Positions 8,259 through 16,793 of a stretch of 37,066 nucleotides of DNA are shown here, one piece after another. Origin of the DNA: Coprococcus sp. (GTDB taxonomy: Bacteria; Bacillota; Clostridia; Lachnospirales; Lachnospiraceae); NCBI GenBank assembly GCA_016297495.1, contig JAEDGN010000016.1, forward strand, positions 1 through 37,066, in the 5' to 3' direction. Under the pieces are notes generated by a model. The model searched no databases and was not told the DNA's origin. It saw nothing but the letters and a program-made list of their open reading frames with translations. Position 1 is the stretch's first letter; each line of letters opens with the position of its first letter. The position numbers and the translations under genes were made by a program.

Positions 8259-8769
8259 GGTATTATTAACAGAGTCAGAAGTAGACAAGAAGATTCAGGA
8301 GCTTGGCGAACAGATCAGCAGAGATTATGAAGGGAAGTCCATTCATCTGATCTGTGTATTAAAGGGCGGTGTTTTCTTTACCTGTGAGCTGGCCAAGAGA
8401 ATTACAGTACCTGTGTCCCTTGATTTTATGTCTGTGTCCAGCTACGGCAATGGAACAAGCTCATCGGGAGCGGTCCGTATCGTCAAGGATCTGGATGAGC
8501 CGCTGGAAGGCAAGGATGTGCTGATTGTTGAAGATATCATAGATTCAGGCAATACGCTTCATTACCTGGTGGAGATTCTGTACAAGAGACGTCCGAACAG
8601 CATCAGGATCTGTACGCTGCTGGACAAACCGGAGCGTCGTGTGGCAGATGTAAAGGTGGATTATTCCGGGTTCAATATTCCGGATGAATTCGTTGTAGGC
8701 TACGGCCTGGATTATGCGCAGAAGTACAGAAATCTGCCATTTATCGGGGTTGTGGAATTTTCTGAATAA
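8242..8769 (+). CDS. hpt: Hypoxanthine phosphoribosyltransferase
   Basis: 175 residues, the normal length. The PRPP-binding motif VLIVEDIIDSGNTL (about 92-105) and the loop region SSYGNGTSSSGAV are typical of purine phosphoribosyltransferases of the Hpt group, which convert hypoxanthine and guanine plus PRPP to IMP and GMP. ATG 8242 lies inside the end of tilS with AAGGAGATTAAGG upstream, so the two genes are translationally linked. In Bacillus the tilS-hprT-ftsH order is the same, and HprT with TilS is reported to influence ftsH expression. Confidence 0.95.
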   Translation: MKEKIKVLLTESEVDKKIQELGEQISRDYEGKSIHLICVLKGGVFFTCELAKRITVPVSLDFMSVSSYGNGTSSSGAVRIVKDLDEPLEGKDVLIVEDIIDSGNTLHYLVEILYKRRPNSIRICTLLDKPERRVADVKVDYSGFNIPDEFVVGYGLDYAQKYRNLPFIGVVEFSE

Positions 8770-8800
8770 TCATAGAATGCCATAAGACTGAGTTTCATGA

Positions 8801-8835
8801 GGGTTGCTGCGTATTGATGGGCGGCATCCCTTTTT
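8801..8835 (+). terminator. Rho-independent terminator after hpt
   Basis: Ten-base arms at 8801-8810 and 8821-8830 (GGGTTGCTGC / GCGGCATCCC) pair with one mismatch and one wobble, followed by TTTTT. Confidence 0.65.
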
Positions 8836-8942
8836 CAGCGTATCCGAAGAAGGGAACGCATATCCCATAAGAGGTGGGGAATCGAACAAATGAGACTTAT
8901 TCATTTGGGAATAAGAACTGAACAGACAGGAGGACTGCAGCA

Positions 8943-10787
8943 TTGAATAGTAAAAAGAGAGGAATGGGCCTGTGGCTTGCCATTCTTATTTGTGTATTTA
9001 TTGGCCTTGTTGTCAGCGAGGGCTGGCAGCTGCTTGCGACGAATGAATATTCGTACAGTGCTTTTCAGAAGGATGTACAGGAGAAGGCCGGAGAGATACA
9101 GGAGGTTGTTATTTCACCGAACAAGGAAACCCCGACAGGTCTTGTTTCCGTTAAATGGAAAGAAGGCGAAGAAAACAGCTTTTATGTGACGGATGTCGGG
9201 GCAGTTAAGGAATGGATGGAATCTGTTGGTTATACCAATTATAAGGAAACAGATATTATTAACCGCGAAGGATGGTTCTACCGCAATGGTGTGGCGCTGA
9301 TTCTCGGTCTTGTCTTTTGCTGGTTTCTGTTCTCCTTTATCAGCAGCCAGCAGGGCGGCGGCAATAGTAAAATGATGGATTTTGGCAAGAGTCATGCCAG
9401 GATGACCAAGGGTGGAAACAAAAGCGTGACTTTCAAGGATGTTGCCGGACTTCAGGAAGAAAAAGAGGATCTGCAGGAGATCGTTGATTTCCTGAAATCC
9501 CCGGATAAATATATCAAAGTAGGCGCCCGTATTCCGAAGGGTGTGATTCTTGTCGGACCTCCGGGAACAGGTAAGACCCTGCTGGCCAAGGCTGTGGCCG
9601 GTGAAGCCGGTGTGCCGTTTTTCAGCATTTCCGGTTCAGACTTTGTCGAAATGTTTGTAGGTGTGGGAGCATCCCGTGTCCGTGACCTCTTCGAGAATGC
9701 GAAGAAGAATGCCCCTTGCATTGTGTTTATTGATGAGATAGATGCTGTTGCAAGAAGACGAGGTACCGGTATGGGAGGCGGCCATGATGAACGTGAGCAG
9801 ACGCTGAATCAGCTGCTGGTTGAGATGGACGGTTTTGGCGTCAATGAGGGAATTATCGTTATGGCGGCTACAAACCGCGTTGATATTCTGGATCCGGCTA
9901 TTCTGCGTCCGGGTCGTTTTGACAGAAAGGTCGGCGTGGGAAGGCCGGACATCAAGGGACGTCGGGAGATTCTGAATGTCCATGCAAAGGGCAAACCGTT
10001 GGGTGATGATGTGGATCTGGATCAGATTGCCCGTACAACAGCAGGCTTTACAGGTGCCGATCTTGAGAACCTGATGAATGAGGCTGCCATCTACGCGGCC
10101 AAGGAAGACAGGGGATATATTCTTCAGGATGATATCCGCCGCGCATTTGTCAAGGTGGGAATCGGCGCTGAGAAGAAGAGCCGGGTCATTTCTGAAAAAG
10201 AGAAAAAAATTACGGCTTATCATGAGTCCGGTCATGCACTTTTGTTCCATTTGCTTCCGGATGTGGGACCGGTTTATTCTGTGTCCATTATTCCAACGGG
10301 TGTCGGGGCTGCGGGCTATACAATGCCGCTGCCGGAGAAAGATGACATGTTCAATACCAAGGGTAAGATGCTCCAGAATATCATCGTATCCCTGGGCGGC
10401 CGTGTCGCCGAGGAACTGATTTTTGATGATATCACAACAGGCGCTTCCCAGGATATTAAGTCGGCGACCAGTACAGCCCGTGCCATGGTAACGGAGTACG
10501 GAATGTCGGATGCAGTCGGGCTGATCAATTATTCCGGTGATAATGATGAAGTATTTATCGGCCGTGATCTGGCGCATTCCAAACCGTATGGTGAGGGCAT
10601 TGCTACAGTGATTGATCAGGAGGTCAAGCGTATTGTGGATGAGTGTCACCAGGAGGCAAGGCGGATCATTACGGAACACATCAATGAACTTCATGCCTGT
10701 GCCAATCTTCTCATTGAAAAGGAGAAGATTACCCGGGAAGAGTTTGAGGCACTTTTCTCAAATGTTTCCGAAAATGCAGCTTTTTAG
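8943..10787 (+). CDS. ftsH: ATP-dependent zinc metalloprotease FtsH
   Basis: 614 residues. Two N-terminal transmembrane helices (about 9-26 and 113-134) bracket an outside domain. The AAA+ module has Walker A GPPGTGKT (205-212), Walker B CIVFIDEID and the second region of homology ATNRVDILDPAILRPGRFDR. The protease has the zinc motif HESGH (427-431). The membrane-anchored hexamer degrades misfolded membrane proteins and regulatory proteins, including sporulation factors in Bacillus. The start is TTG 8943: AGGAGG at 8928-8933 is 9 bases upstream and the family N-terminus begins here. It stands alone after the hpt terminator. Confidence 0.96.
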   Translation: MNSKKRGMGLWLAILICVFIGLVVSEGWQLLATNEYSYSAFQKDVQEKAGEIQEVVISPNKETPTGLVSVKWKEGEENSFYVTDVGAVKEWMESVGYTNYKETDIINREGWFYRNGVALILGLVFCWFLFSFISSQQGGGNSKMMDFGKSHARMTKGGNKSVTFKDVAGLQEEKEDLQEIVDFLKSPDKYIKVGARIPKGVILVGPPGTGKTLLAKAVAGEAGVPFFSISGSDFVEMFVGVGASRVRDLFENAKKNAPCIVFIDEIDAVARRRGTGMGGGHDEREQTLNQLLVEMDGFGVNEGIIVMAATNRVDILDPAILRPGRFDRKVGVGRPDIKGRREILNVHAKGKPLGDDVDLDQIARTTAGFTGADLENLMNEAAIYAAKEDRGYILQDDIRRAFVKVGIGAEKKSRVISEKEKKITAYHESGHALLFHLLPDVGPVYSVSIIPTGVGAAGYTMPLPEKDDMFNTKGKMLQNIIVSLGGRVAEELIFDDITTGASQDIKSATSTARAMVTEYGMSDAVGLINYSGDNDEVFIGRDLAHSKPYGEGIATVIDQEVKRIVDECHQEARRIITEHINELHACANLLIEKEKITREEFEALFSNVSENAAF

Positions 10788-10861
10788 TTTATATAATTTG
10801 TATAAAAACTATTTCTGAATCGGGAAAAGTTTGTGAACACTTTTGGAGGGGAACGTGGTAG

Positions 10862-10966
10862 TATAATAAACGTAAACCCCCCAATACATTATAAAGTTTT
10901 TGTTTCACCCCATAAACAAAAATACCTTCTCCAAAAGGACAGCAACGGAAGCTGTCCTTTTTTCTT
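10862..10966 (+). ncRNA. Possible short transcript downstream of ftsH (promoter-like -10 plus hairpin and terminator)
   Basis: The 334-base gap 10788-11121 contains no convincing ORF. It holds a TATAAT (10862-10867) with a poor -35, an A/T hairpin with 9-base arms (10897-10905 and 10914-10922), and a strong terminator with arms 10933-10943 and 10951-10961 and a T-rich tail. If the -10 is used, the RNA would be about 90 bases. The simpler reading is that the terminator serves ftsH. The promoter for the next gene is further downstream. Confidence 0.3.
10933..10966 (+). terminator. Rho-independent terminator between ftsH and the GH13 gene
   Basis: Perfect 11-base arms AAAAGGACAGC (10933-10943) and GCTGTCCTTTT (10951-10961) with a 7-base loop and continuing T/C tail. 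Confidence 0.88.
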
Positions 10967-11002
10967 TCTTTGTTTTTATTTCCAATTTAATGGAATAAAT
11001 GG

Positions 11003-11031
11003 TTGTATTTGAGGAAATTTTACTATAAAAT
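11003..11031 (+). promoter_or_regulatory. Probable promoter of the GH13 gene
   Basis: TTGTAT (11003-11008), 17-base spacer, TAAAAT (11026-11031), about 90 bases upstream of the start codon. Confidence 0.45.
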
Positions 11032-11121
11032 GTATAGGTATGATTTGTACTTCGGAATAGTCGGAAATGGGTGTCCGGGTGTTCTGAAAAGTTACTACAA
11101 TAATAAAACAGGAGAATGACT

Positions 11122-13233
11122 ATGGAGATGAGAAAGGACTTCGCAGATCTCCCGGAGATTGACAAGGTACAATTATATATTAATCATGCCAGGCCGGTTT
11201 TGAATAAACAGGCTTTATTTGCCGATGGCACAGAGTTTTATCGTACGTATACACCGCAGGAGGAAGGGTATAGTGTACGGCTTCGCTTCAGAACGGAGCG
11301 GGATAATGTGGAGACGGTGACCCTGGTGACAAATATAATGAGGAAAACCATGGAACGTGTATCAGTGGATCGCCAGTTTGATTATTATGAAACAGTTGTC
11401 AGCTATCCCGCCTGTGGGCAGGATTATTATTTTGAGATTGTCAGCGGTAAAATGCAGGTTATTTACAACAAAAGAGGTGTCATGGATGGTCCGCAGAATT
11501 ATTATAATTTTAAGTTCCGTCCTGAATTTAAGACGCCTGACTGGGCCAAGGGCGCTGTTTTTTATCAGATTTTTGTAGATCGTTTCTTCAATGGTGATCC
11601 GACGAACGATGTGTTGGATCATGAGTATAGTTATATTGCCAATCATGCTGCGGCCGAGAAGGACTGGAGGGCATATCCTAAGGTTATGGATGTCTGTCAT
11701 TTTTATGGCGGTGATCTGCAGGGGGTTATGGATAAGCTGGATTATCTGCAGGATCTGGGAGTGGAAGTGCTTTATCTGAATCCCATTTTTGTATCGCCTT
11801 CCAACCATAAATATGATATTCAGGATTATGATTATATAGATCCTCATTATGGAAAGATCGTCCATGATGAGGGGAAGCTGCTGAAGAATGGAGATATGGA
11901 TAACCGTCATGCGACACGGTATATTACCCGTGTAACAGATAAAGAGAACCTGGAAGCGAGCAATGCATTCTTTATCGAATTTGTGGAAGAGGTGCATCGC
12001 CGTGGTATGCGGGTGATTTTGGATGGCGTTTTCAATCACTGTGGTTCCTTTAATAAATGGCTGGACAGAGAGCGGATCTATGAAGGGCAGTCTGAATATA
12101 AGGATGGCGCCTATGTGAATGAGGAGAGCCCATATCACAGCTTTTTTAAGTTCCATACCGGTCAGTGGCCGTATAATAAGGATTATGATGGCTGGTGGGG
12201 ACATGAAACGCTGCCGAAGCTGAATTATGAAGGCTCGGAAAAGCTGTATGACTATATTATTCAGATTGGCAAAAAATGGGTATCTCCGCCGTATAATGCA
12301 GACGGCTGGCGGTTGGATGTGGCAGCGGATCTGGGCCATTCATCAGAGTTTAATCACCAGTTCTGGCGTGATTTCCGCAAGGCAGTTAAGGAGGCCAACC
12401 CGGATGCTTTGATTCTGGCGGAGAATTATTCAGATCCTGCATCATGGCTGGATGGCGATCAGTGGGATACGGTCATGAATTATGAGGCATTTATGGAGCC
12501 GGTTACCTGGTTTTTGACGGGCGTTGAGAAGCACAGTGATGAGTATCGTGGTGATCTGTTATGCAATTTTGACACCTTCCAGGGAGCTATGAGTCATCAT
12601 ATGTCCCGTTTCCACCATGAATCTTTATATGTGGCTATGAATGAATTATCCAACCATGATCATTCCCGTTTCCTGACAAGAACCAACGGACAGGTGGGGC
12701 GGCTTCAGAGCAAGGGCTCCAGAGCAGCAGAGAAGGATGTGAATCCGGCAGTGATGAGAGAAGCCGTCATCATACAGATGACCTGGCCCGGAGCACCGAC
12801 TGTTTATTATGGGGATGAAGCGGGTGTCTGCGGATGGACAGATCCTGATAACAGGAGAACCTATCCGTGGGGCGAAGAAGATATGGAAATGCTTCGTTTC
12901 CATAAGGAGGCTATTCGTATTCACAAAAACAGCAGCGCTTTGAAAACAGGATCCTTCAAGATGCTTTACGGTACCACGGGTATTCTGGTCTATGGCCGTT
13001 TTGATGAAAAGGAACGCTATGCTGTTGTTGTCAATAATACAAAAGAAACCATGGATGTGAAGGTGCCTGTATGGCAGCTGGGAGTTACAAATACCAGCCG
13101 GATGGAACAGGTCCTGATGAGCGTTGAAAATGCTTTTACAAGGGAAAATAATACCTATGCCGTCAGGGACGGACACGTAAAAATCGCCATGCCGAGAACA
13201 TCAGCTGTTATCCTGCGGGAGATCAGAGTTTAA
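11122..13233 (+). CDS. GH13 alpha-glucan hydrolase (neopullulanase/cyclomaltodextrinase-like)
   Basis: 703 residues without a signal peptide, so cytoplasmic. An N-terminal beta-rich domain (about 1-120) resembles the CBM34-type domain of neopullulanases and cyclomaltodextrinases. The (beta/alpha)8 domain follows from KGAVFYQIFVDRFFNGD. Conserved regions are visible: DGVFNHCG (region I), GWRLDVAADL with the nucleophile Asp (II), ILAENYSDP with the acid/base Glu (III) and ELSNHDHSRF with the third Asp (IV). It should cleave alpha-1,4 bonds in maltooligosaccharides, cyclodextrins or pullulan. I chose ATG 11122 because AGGAG (11110-11114) is 7 bases upstream; ATG 11116 is too close. Monocistronic between a terminator and tRNA-Tyr. 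Confidence 0.88.
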   Translation: MEMRKDFADLPEIDKVQLYINHARPVLNKQALFADGTEFYRTYTPQEEGYSVRLRFRTERDNVETVTLVTNIMRKTMERVSVDRQFDYYETVVSYPACGQDYYFEIVSGKMQVIYNKRGVMDGPQNYYNFKFRPEFKTPDWAKGAVFYQIFVDRFFNGDPTNDVLDHEYSYIANHAAAEKDWRAYPKVMDVCHFYGGDLQGVMDKLDYLQDLGVEVLYLNPIFVSPSNHKYDIQDYDYIDPHYGKIVHDEGKLLKNGDMDNRHATRYITRVTDKENLEASNAFFIEFVEEVHRRGMRVILDGVFNHCGSFNKWLDRERIYEGQSEYKDGAYVNEESPYHSFFKFHTGQWPYNKDYDGWWGHETLPKLNYEGSEKLYDYIIQIGKKWVSPPYNADGWRLDVAADLGHSSEFNHQFWRDFRKAVKEANPDALILAENYSDPASWLDGDQWDTVMNYEAFMEPVTWFLTGVEKHSDEYRGDLLCNFDTFQGAMSHHMSRFHHESLYVAMNELSNHDHSRFLTRTNGQVGRLQSKGSRAAEKDVNPAVMREAVIIQMTWPGAPTVYYGDEAGVCGWTDPDNRRTYPWGEEDMEMLRFHKEAIRIHKNSSALKTGSFKMLYGTTGILVYGRFDEKERYAVVVNNTKETMDVKVPVWQLGVTNTSRMEQVLMSVENAFTRENNTYAVRDGHVKIAMPRTSAVILREIRV

Positions 13234-13250
13234 ATTCATGAGAAAACTGC

Positions 13251-13279
13251 TTGAATTCTTTGGACGTGTATGGTATCAT
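13251..13279 (+). promoter_or_regulatory. tRNA-Tyr promoter
   Basis: TTGAAT (13251-13256), 17-base spacer, TATCAT (13274-13279), 28 bases before the tRNA 5' end. Confidence 0.65.
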
Positions 13280-13306
13280 AGATAGCGGTCGGAGAACATG
13301 ACCCAT

Positions 13307-13388
13307 GGATGGATTCCCGAGTGGCCAAAGGGGACAGACTGTAAATCTGCTGCGACACGCTTCGGTGGTTCGAATCCACCTCCATCCA
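13307..13388 (+). tRNA. tRNA-Tyr (anticodon GTA)
   Basis: The acceptor stem GGATGGA (13307-13313) pairs with TCCATCC (13381-13387), with discriminator A at 13388. The anticodon arm CAGA-CTGTAAA-TCTG gives anticodon GTA. A long class II variable arm (GCGACACGCTTC region) and the T-arm GGTGG-TTCGAAT-CCACC are present. The terminal CCA is not encoded (ATT follows). It has its own promoter and terminator, so it is a single-gene unit. Confidence 0.96.
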
Positions 13389-13400
13389 TTTGATACACAG

Positions 13401-13441
13401 ACTGCCGTACAATCTGCGAAGCGGATTGTACGGCAGTTTTG
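13401..13441 (+). terminator. Terminator after tRNA-Tyr
   Basis: Perfect 14-base arms at 13401-13414 and 13424-13437, extended inward by a T-G and two G-C pairs around a GAA loop, then TTTT. Confidence 0.92.
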
Positions 13442-13529
13442 CGTTCTGTGAATAGATTCAGTGCTTCTGACCGGGAATTAAATATGGAGAAGCATCATAG
13501 ACTGTAAAAAAGCCCGGAGGAGATAAGGT

Positions 13530-14189
13530 GTGGATATTCTGTGGGGTGGAATGCTGGCAGCAGGAATTCTATACGGTATTTTGACAGGAAATCTGAATGC
13601 TGTGACACAGGCTGTTTTGGACAGTGCAAAGAGTGCGGTGAACCTTGCCATAACCATGGCCGGGATGATGGCTTTCTGGACGGGGATCATGCAGATTGGG
13701 CAGAGCAGCGGTATCATTGATGCAGCAGTCAGAGGCGTCAGGCCCCTGATGGACTGGCTTTTTCCGGATATTCCCAAGGGACATCCGGCCAGGGAGTCCA
13801 TAGCGGTCAATTGTATTGCCAATATTTTTGGACTGGGATGGGCGGCGACACCTGCGGGATTGAAGGCGATGAAGGAGCTGGAAGAACTGGAGTTGGAGAG
13901 ACGGAAAGCGTCCGGAAGCACAGAAAAGACGGAAAAGAAGGGCAGTCCATGGAAAGGCAGGTACATAAAAGCTGTACCTGAAGGGATGGCCAATAACGAA
14001 ATGTGTACGTTTCTGGTTCTGAACATATCTTCATTGCAGCTGATACCCGTCAATATTATTGCTTACCGGAGTCAGTATGGCAGTGTCAATCCTGCTGCAA
14101 TTGTAGGTCCTGCCATAGTGGCGACGTGTGTGAGTACGGCAGTGGCGGTTGGGTTTTGTAGAATTGTGGATAGAAGACAAAGGGGATGA
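13530..14189 (+). CDS. spmA: Spore maturation protein SpmA
   Basis: 219 residues; a nucleoside-recognition (Gate) domain membrane protein. It starts DILWGGMLAAGILYGILTGN and contains MAGMMAFWTGIMQIGQSSGI, AVNCIANIFGLGWAATPAGLKAMKEL and NMCTFLVLNISSLQLIPVNIIAYR-type segments typical of SpmA. SpmA and SpmB act together in spore core dehydration. The start is GTG 13530 with GGAGG at 13516-13520. The C-terminus reaches the normal end (TAVAVGFCRIVDRRQRG). Its usual partner spmB does not follow; about 2 kb of A/T-rich accessory DNA lies between. Confidence 0.9.
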   Translation: MDILWGGMLAAGILYGILTGNLNAVTQAVLDSAKSAVNLAITMAGMMAFWTGIMQIGQSSGIIDAAVRGVRPLMDWLFPDIPKGHPARESIAVNCIANIFGLGWAATPAGLKAMKELEELELERRKASGSTEKTEKKGSPWKGRYIKAVPEGMANNEMCTFLVLNISSLQLIPVNIIAYRSQYGSVNPAAIVGPAIVATCVSTAVAVGFCRIVDRRQRG

Positions 14190-14230
14190 ATTCGCCGTTT
14201 TTTGTGTGAGCTTGTTAGCTGATTTATAGA

Positions 14231-14259
14231 TTTACAAAAGACTCTATTTAAGATAAAAT
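14231..14259 (+). promoter_or_regulatory. Promoter of the inserted recombinase-like gene
   Basis: TTTACA (14231-14236), 17-base spacer, TAAAAT (14254-14259), 31 bases before the GTG start, so the inserted gene carries its own promoter. Confidence 0.6.
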
Positions 14260-14290
14260 ATAGAAAAGATAAAAAAGAGGAGATGGATTT

Positions 14291-15271
14291 GTGAACGAAT
14301 TGGGAGAAATAAATAATCAATTTATAAAAAAATATAGATATTATGAGAATGATATCCATAATTTTTTTGATTATTTGAGTAAAAAATACAACACATCAAT
14401 AGATAATTCCAATATTTTATTGATAATACGAGGGATAGACACAGATGAAATAAAACATAGTTTGCAGTATCTTGTGGAGGAAGGCAGATATAAGAGTGAA
14501 GAAACTGCAAAAAAATATGTGAATGCTATCGGATGTTATTTTGATTTTTTAAAATCAAATTCAGCGATAAAAAAGTGCAATTTATATGATGAATTAGAGA
14601 AAAACGCTCGAAGGGAAGAGTCTTATATTGCCAGGATGATGTATTATATCGAACAGTGTAATGAATTGGAACCTAAAAAGCCATTAAATATTATGGATGA
14701 AGATATGGTAAAAATGTTGCTAGAGTGGTGTAATAAACAATTAGAGTCAGATGAATATTGGAATGATGAGAGAGGTTATAAAAGGGCATGTGCAGCCTTG
14801 TGTATCAAGATGATGCTATTGTATGGGATTACATATAGAAGGGCCAGAAATCTTAAATGCCATCAGATATATATACAGGACAATGAGATTGAACTGGGAG
14901 GATTCTGTTTAAGATTTCCAGCATATTTGGGCAGGCAAATGGAACGGTTTATGAAGTATAAAGAAAAGAATTCAATTTATAACGATGAAGGATATTTATT
15001 TACTGATAGAAATGGGAAAGCGTGGACCGGAAATACAAGCAGTTCTGGTATACCTAATTATTTACAGAGCCAATTTGGAATTACAGATTTAACAGGAATA
15101 ATTAAATATGGTATTAGTCAATTGTTGTTGGCAGGGGTGAATGATCATATAGTAAAAGTCTTAACGGGTGCGAGTGAAGATTTGATTAGCGGCTGTATTC
15201 CTAAGACAGAGCATACTAATAGGGAAATTAATAATAAACTTGTTACTGTAAATTTATATTATAAATTTTAG
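14291..15271 (+). CDS. Tyrosine-recombinase-fold protein with degenerate catalytic residues
   Basis: 326 residues, very A/T-rich codons unlike spmA and spmB. The N-terminal half resembles the SAM-like core-binding domain of phage integrases (SEETAKKYVNAIGCYFDFLKSN). The C-terminal half follows the catalytic-domain pattern: MLLYGITYRRARNLKCHQI lines up with the usual TGLRxxELLxLxWxDI, and IIKYGISQLLLAGVNDHIVKVLTGAS with LRHTFATLLLxxGxxxxxVQxLLGHS. At these positions the first Arg is Thr, the HxxR is lost and LGH is LTG, so strand cleavage is unlikely. GTG 14291 follows AGAGGAG. It could be a decayed integrase or a DNA-binding derivative. Fold assignment is by eye. Confidence 0.5.
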   Translation: MNELGEINNQFIKKYRYYENDIHNFFDYLSKKYNTSIDNSNILLIIRGIDTDEIKHSLQYLVEEGRYKSEETAKKYVNAIGCYFDFLKSNSAIKKCNLYDELEKNARREESYIARMMYYIEQCNELEPKKPLNIMDEDMVKMLLEWCNKQLESDEYWNDERGYKRACAALCIKMMLLYGITYRRARNLKCHQIYIQDNEIELGGFCLRFPAYLGRQMERFMKYKEKNSIYNDEGYLFTDRNGKAWTGNTSSSGIPNYLQSQFGITDLTGIIKYGISQLLLAGVNDHIVKVLTGASEDLISGCIPKTEHTNREINNKLVTVNLYYKF

Positions 15272-15357
15272 TGTTAAAAAACATTTTAATAAGTTGATGT
15301 ATGGCAAGAAAAAATCTGTAAGAAATGTTTTTATGGTGAAAAAAGGGAGAAGAAAAT

Positions 15358-16118
15358 ATGGATGATGAAAGAAATGTTGATCAAGGGGAAATTATTATCT
15401 ATCAATCAGAGGATGGCCTTACACATATTGATGTGAAAATAGAGAATGAAACTGTATGGCTGACTCAACAGCAAATGGCAGAATTATTTCAAACGTCAAG
15501 AACAAATATTGTAGAACATATCAGACATATTTATGAGGAAGGTGAACTGGATGAAGAATCAACCTGTCGGAAGTTCCGACAGGTTCGCTTAGAAGGAAAA
15601 AGAAAGGTCACAAGAAATATTCCATATTATAACTTAGATATGATTATTTCACTTGGTTACAGAGTAAAATCTAGTATTGCTACTCGTTTTCGTCGCTGGG
15701 CAACAGAACGGTTAAAGGAATATATGATTAAAGGTTTTACAATGGATGACGAACGTTTGAAAGAGATGGGGGGAGGATATTACTGGAAGGAATTACTTGA
15801 GAGAATCCGGGATATCCGCTCATCTGAAAAGATGCTTTACAGGCAAGTTTTGATTTTGCCGAAATACAGGCTATGCGTAGAAATCCAATGTATATGAATG
15901 ACTATATTGAACACTTGGACAGAATTCTTTCTTCAACAGGCGAAAGATTGCTTGATGGTGCCGGAAGTGTCAGTCATGAACAGGCAATGAAAAAAGCAAA
16001 AGAGGAGTATAGAAAATATCAGTTGACAACAATTACACCTGTAGAGCAAGCGTATTTGGATACAATTAAAGAAGCAGAGAATGTTGCAAAGAGGGGTATT
16101 CAGAAAAAGGGCAGGTAA
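15358..16118 (+). pseudogene. rhuM: RhuM family protein, internally deleted and frameshifted
   Basis: The first part (ATG 15358) encodes the typical RhuM N-terminus: ETVWLTQQQMAELFQTSRTNI (helix-turn-helix), HIRHIYEEGELDEEST, NLDMIISLGYRVKS, RFRRWATERLKEYMIKGFTMDDERL and LLERIRDIRSSEKMLYRQV. There the frame leaves the family and stops at 15897. The family C-terminus resumes in another frame at about 15850 (FDFAEIQAMRRNPMYMNDYIEHLDRIL) and runs to GRQKKGR-like sequence ending at 16118. The middle, roughly 100 residues in intact RhuM proteins, is missing. This is best explained by one internal deletion that also shifted the frame. RhuM proteins occur on islands and mobile DNA; function poorly known. 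Confidence 0.8.
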
Positions 16119-16179
16119 TAGGGAGTACAGTATTGGCGGTGATCTATTGTGAAATGATGAACAGGAGGCATATTGATTG

Positions 16180-16704
16180 ATGATCCAATGGCTGTCGGAC
16201 AGTATTATTCCGCTGATCGTACTTATGATGGTACTGGTGGGAATGAGGAAAAAGGTTGCAATATACGACGAATTTGTCAAAGGTGCAAAAGATGGTCTTG
16301 AAACCACCATGAATATTCTGCCGACACTGGTGGGGTTGATGATTGCTGTAGGTGTGGTGCGGGCATCCGGGTTACTTGATGCTTTGACAGAAGGTATTTC
16401 TTTTTTTACGGATGCGGTACATTTTCCGGCGGAGTTGGTGCCGTTGGGGGTGCTGAAGCTTTTTTCGTCGTCAGCAGCGACGGGAGTGCTGCTGGATCTG
16501 TATGAGCATTATGGTTGTGATTCTCTGGTAGGAATGGCTGCTTCACTCATGCTCAGCAGTACGGAGACTGTATTTTATACCATGAGTATTTACTTTATGT
16601 CTGTCAACATTACGAAAACAAGATGGACGCTGGCAGGAGCCCTGTTATCCAGTCTGGCGGGAATTGCTGTGAGCGTATGGCTTGCCGTACAGTTGACAGT
16701 TTGA
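16180..16704 (+). CDS. spmB: Spore maturation protein SpmB
   Basis: 174 residues; a Gate-domain membrane protein with IPLIVLMMVLVGMRKKVAIYDEFVKGAKDG at the start, then NILPTLVGLMIAVGVVRASGLLDAL and LMLSSTETVFYTMSIYFMSV, all typical of SpmB. AGGAGG lies at 16163-16168; ATG 16180 (11 bases away) is chosen, but TTG 16177 at 8 bases is equally possible and adds one residue. It belongs with spmA at 13530 but is separated by the insertion, so its transcription must come from read-through or a new promoter. Confidence 0.9.
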   Translation: MIQWLSDSIIPLIVLMMVLVGMRKKVAIYDEFVKGAKDGLETTMNILPTLVGLMIAVGVVRASGLLDALTEGISFFTDAVHFPAELVPLGVLKLFSSSAATGVLLDLYEHYGCDSLVGMAASLMLSSTETVFYTMSIYFMSVNITKTRWTLAGALLSSLAGIAVSVWLAVQLTV

Positions 16705-16793
16705 GTGGTATCATTTATAGTAATTACCATCAGTTGGCAAAGATAGAGATGCCGGACGAGAATATAGATTGTATATATAGAAGGAGCAAAATC

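Noticed and set aside
9636..10694. 352-codon open frame on the minus strand
   Set aside because: Lies wholly opposite ftsH, has no ribosome site and no recognisable domain; explained by codon bias of ftsH.
11362..12339. 325-codon open frame on the minus strand
   Set aside because: Opposite the GH13 gene, low-complexity Ile/His-rich translation, no ribosome site.
13307..14290. tRNA-Tyr as attachment site for the spmA-spmB insertion
   Set aside because: The tRNA is intact, spmA lies between it and the insertion, and no copy of the tRNA 3' end was seen at 14.2 or 16.1 kb.
15873..16118. Separate 81-codon gene
   Set aside because: Its sequence is the C-terminal end of the RhuM family; treated as part of the rhuM pseudogene.
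16623..16793. Longer radical SAM start inside spmB
   Set aside because: No ribosome site and no family similarity; ATG 16794 has AGAAGGAG.
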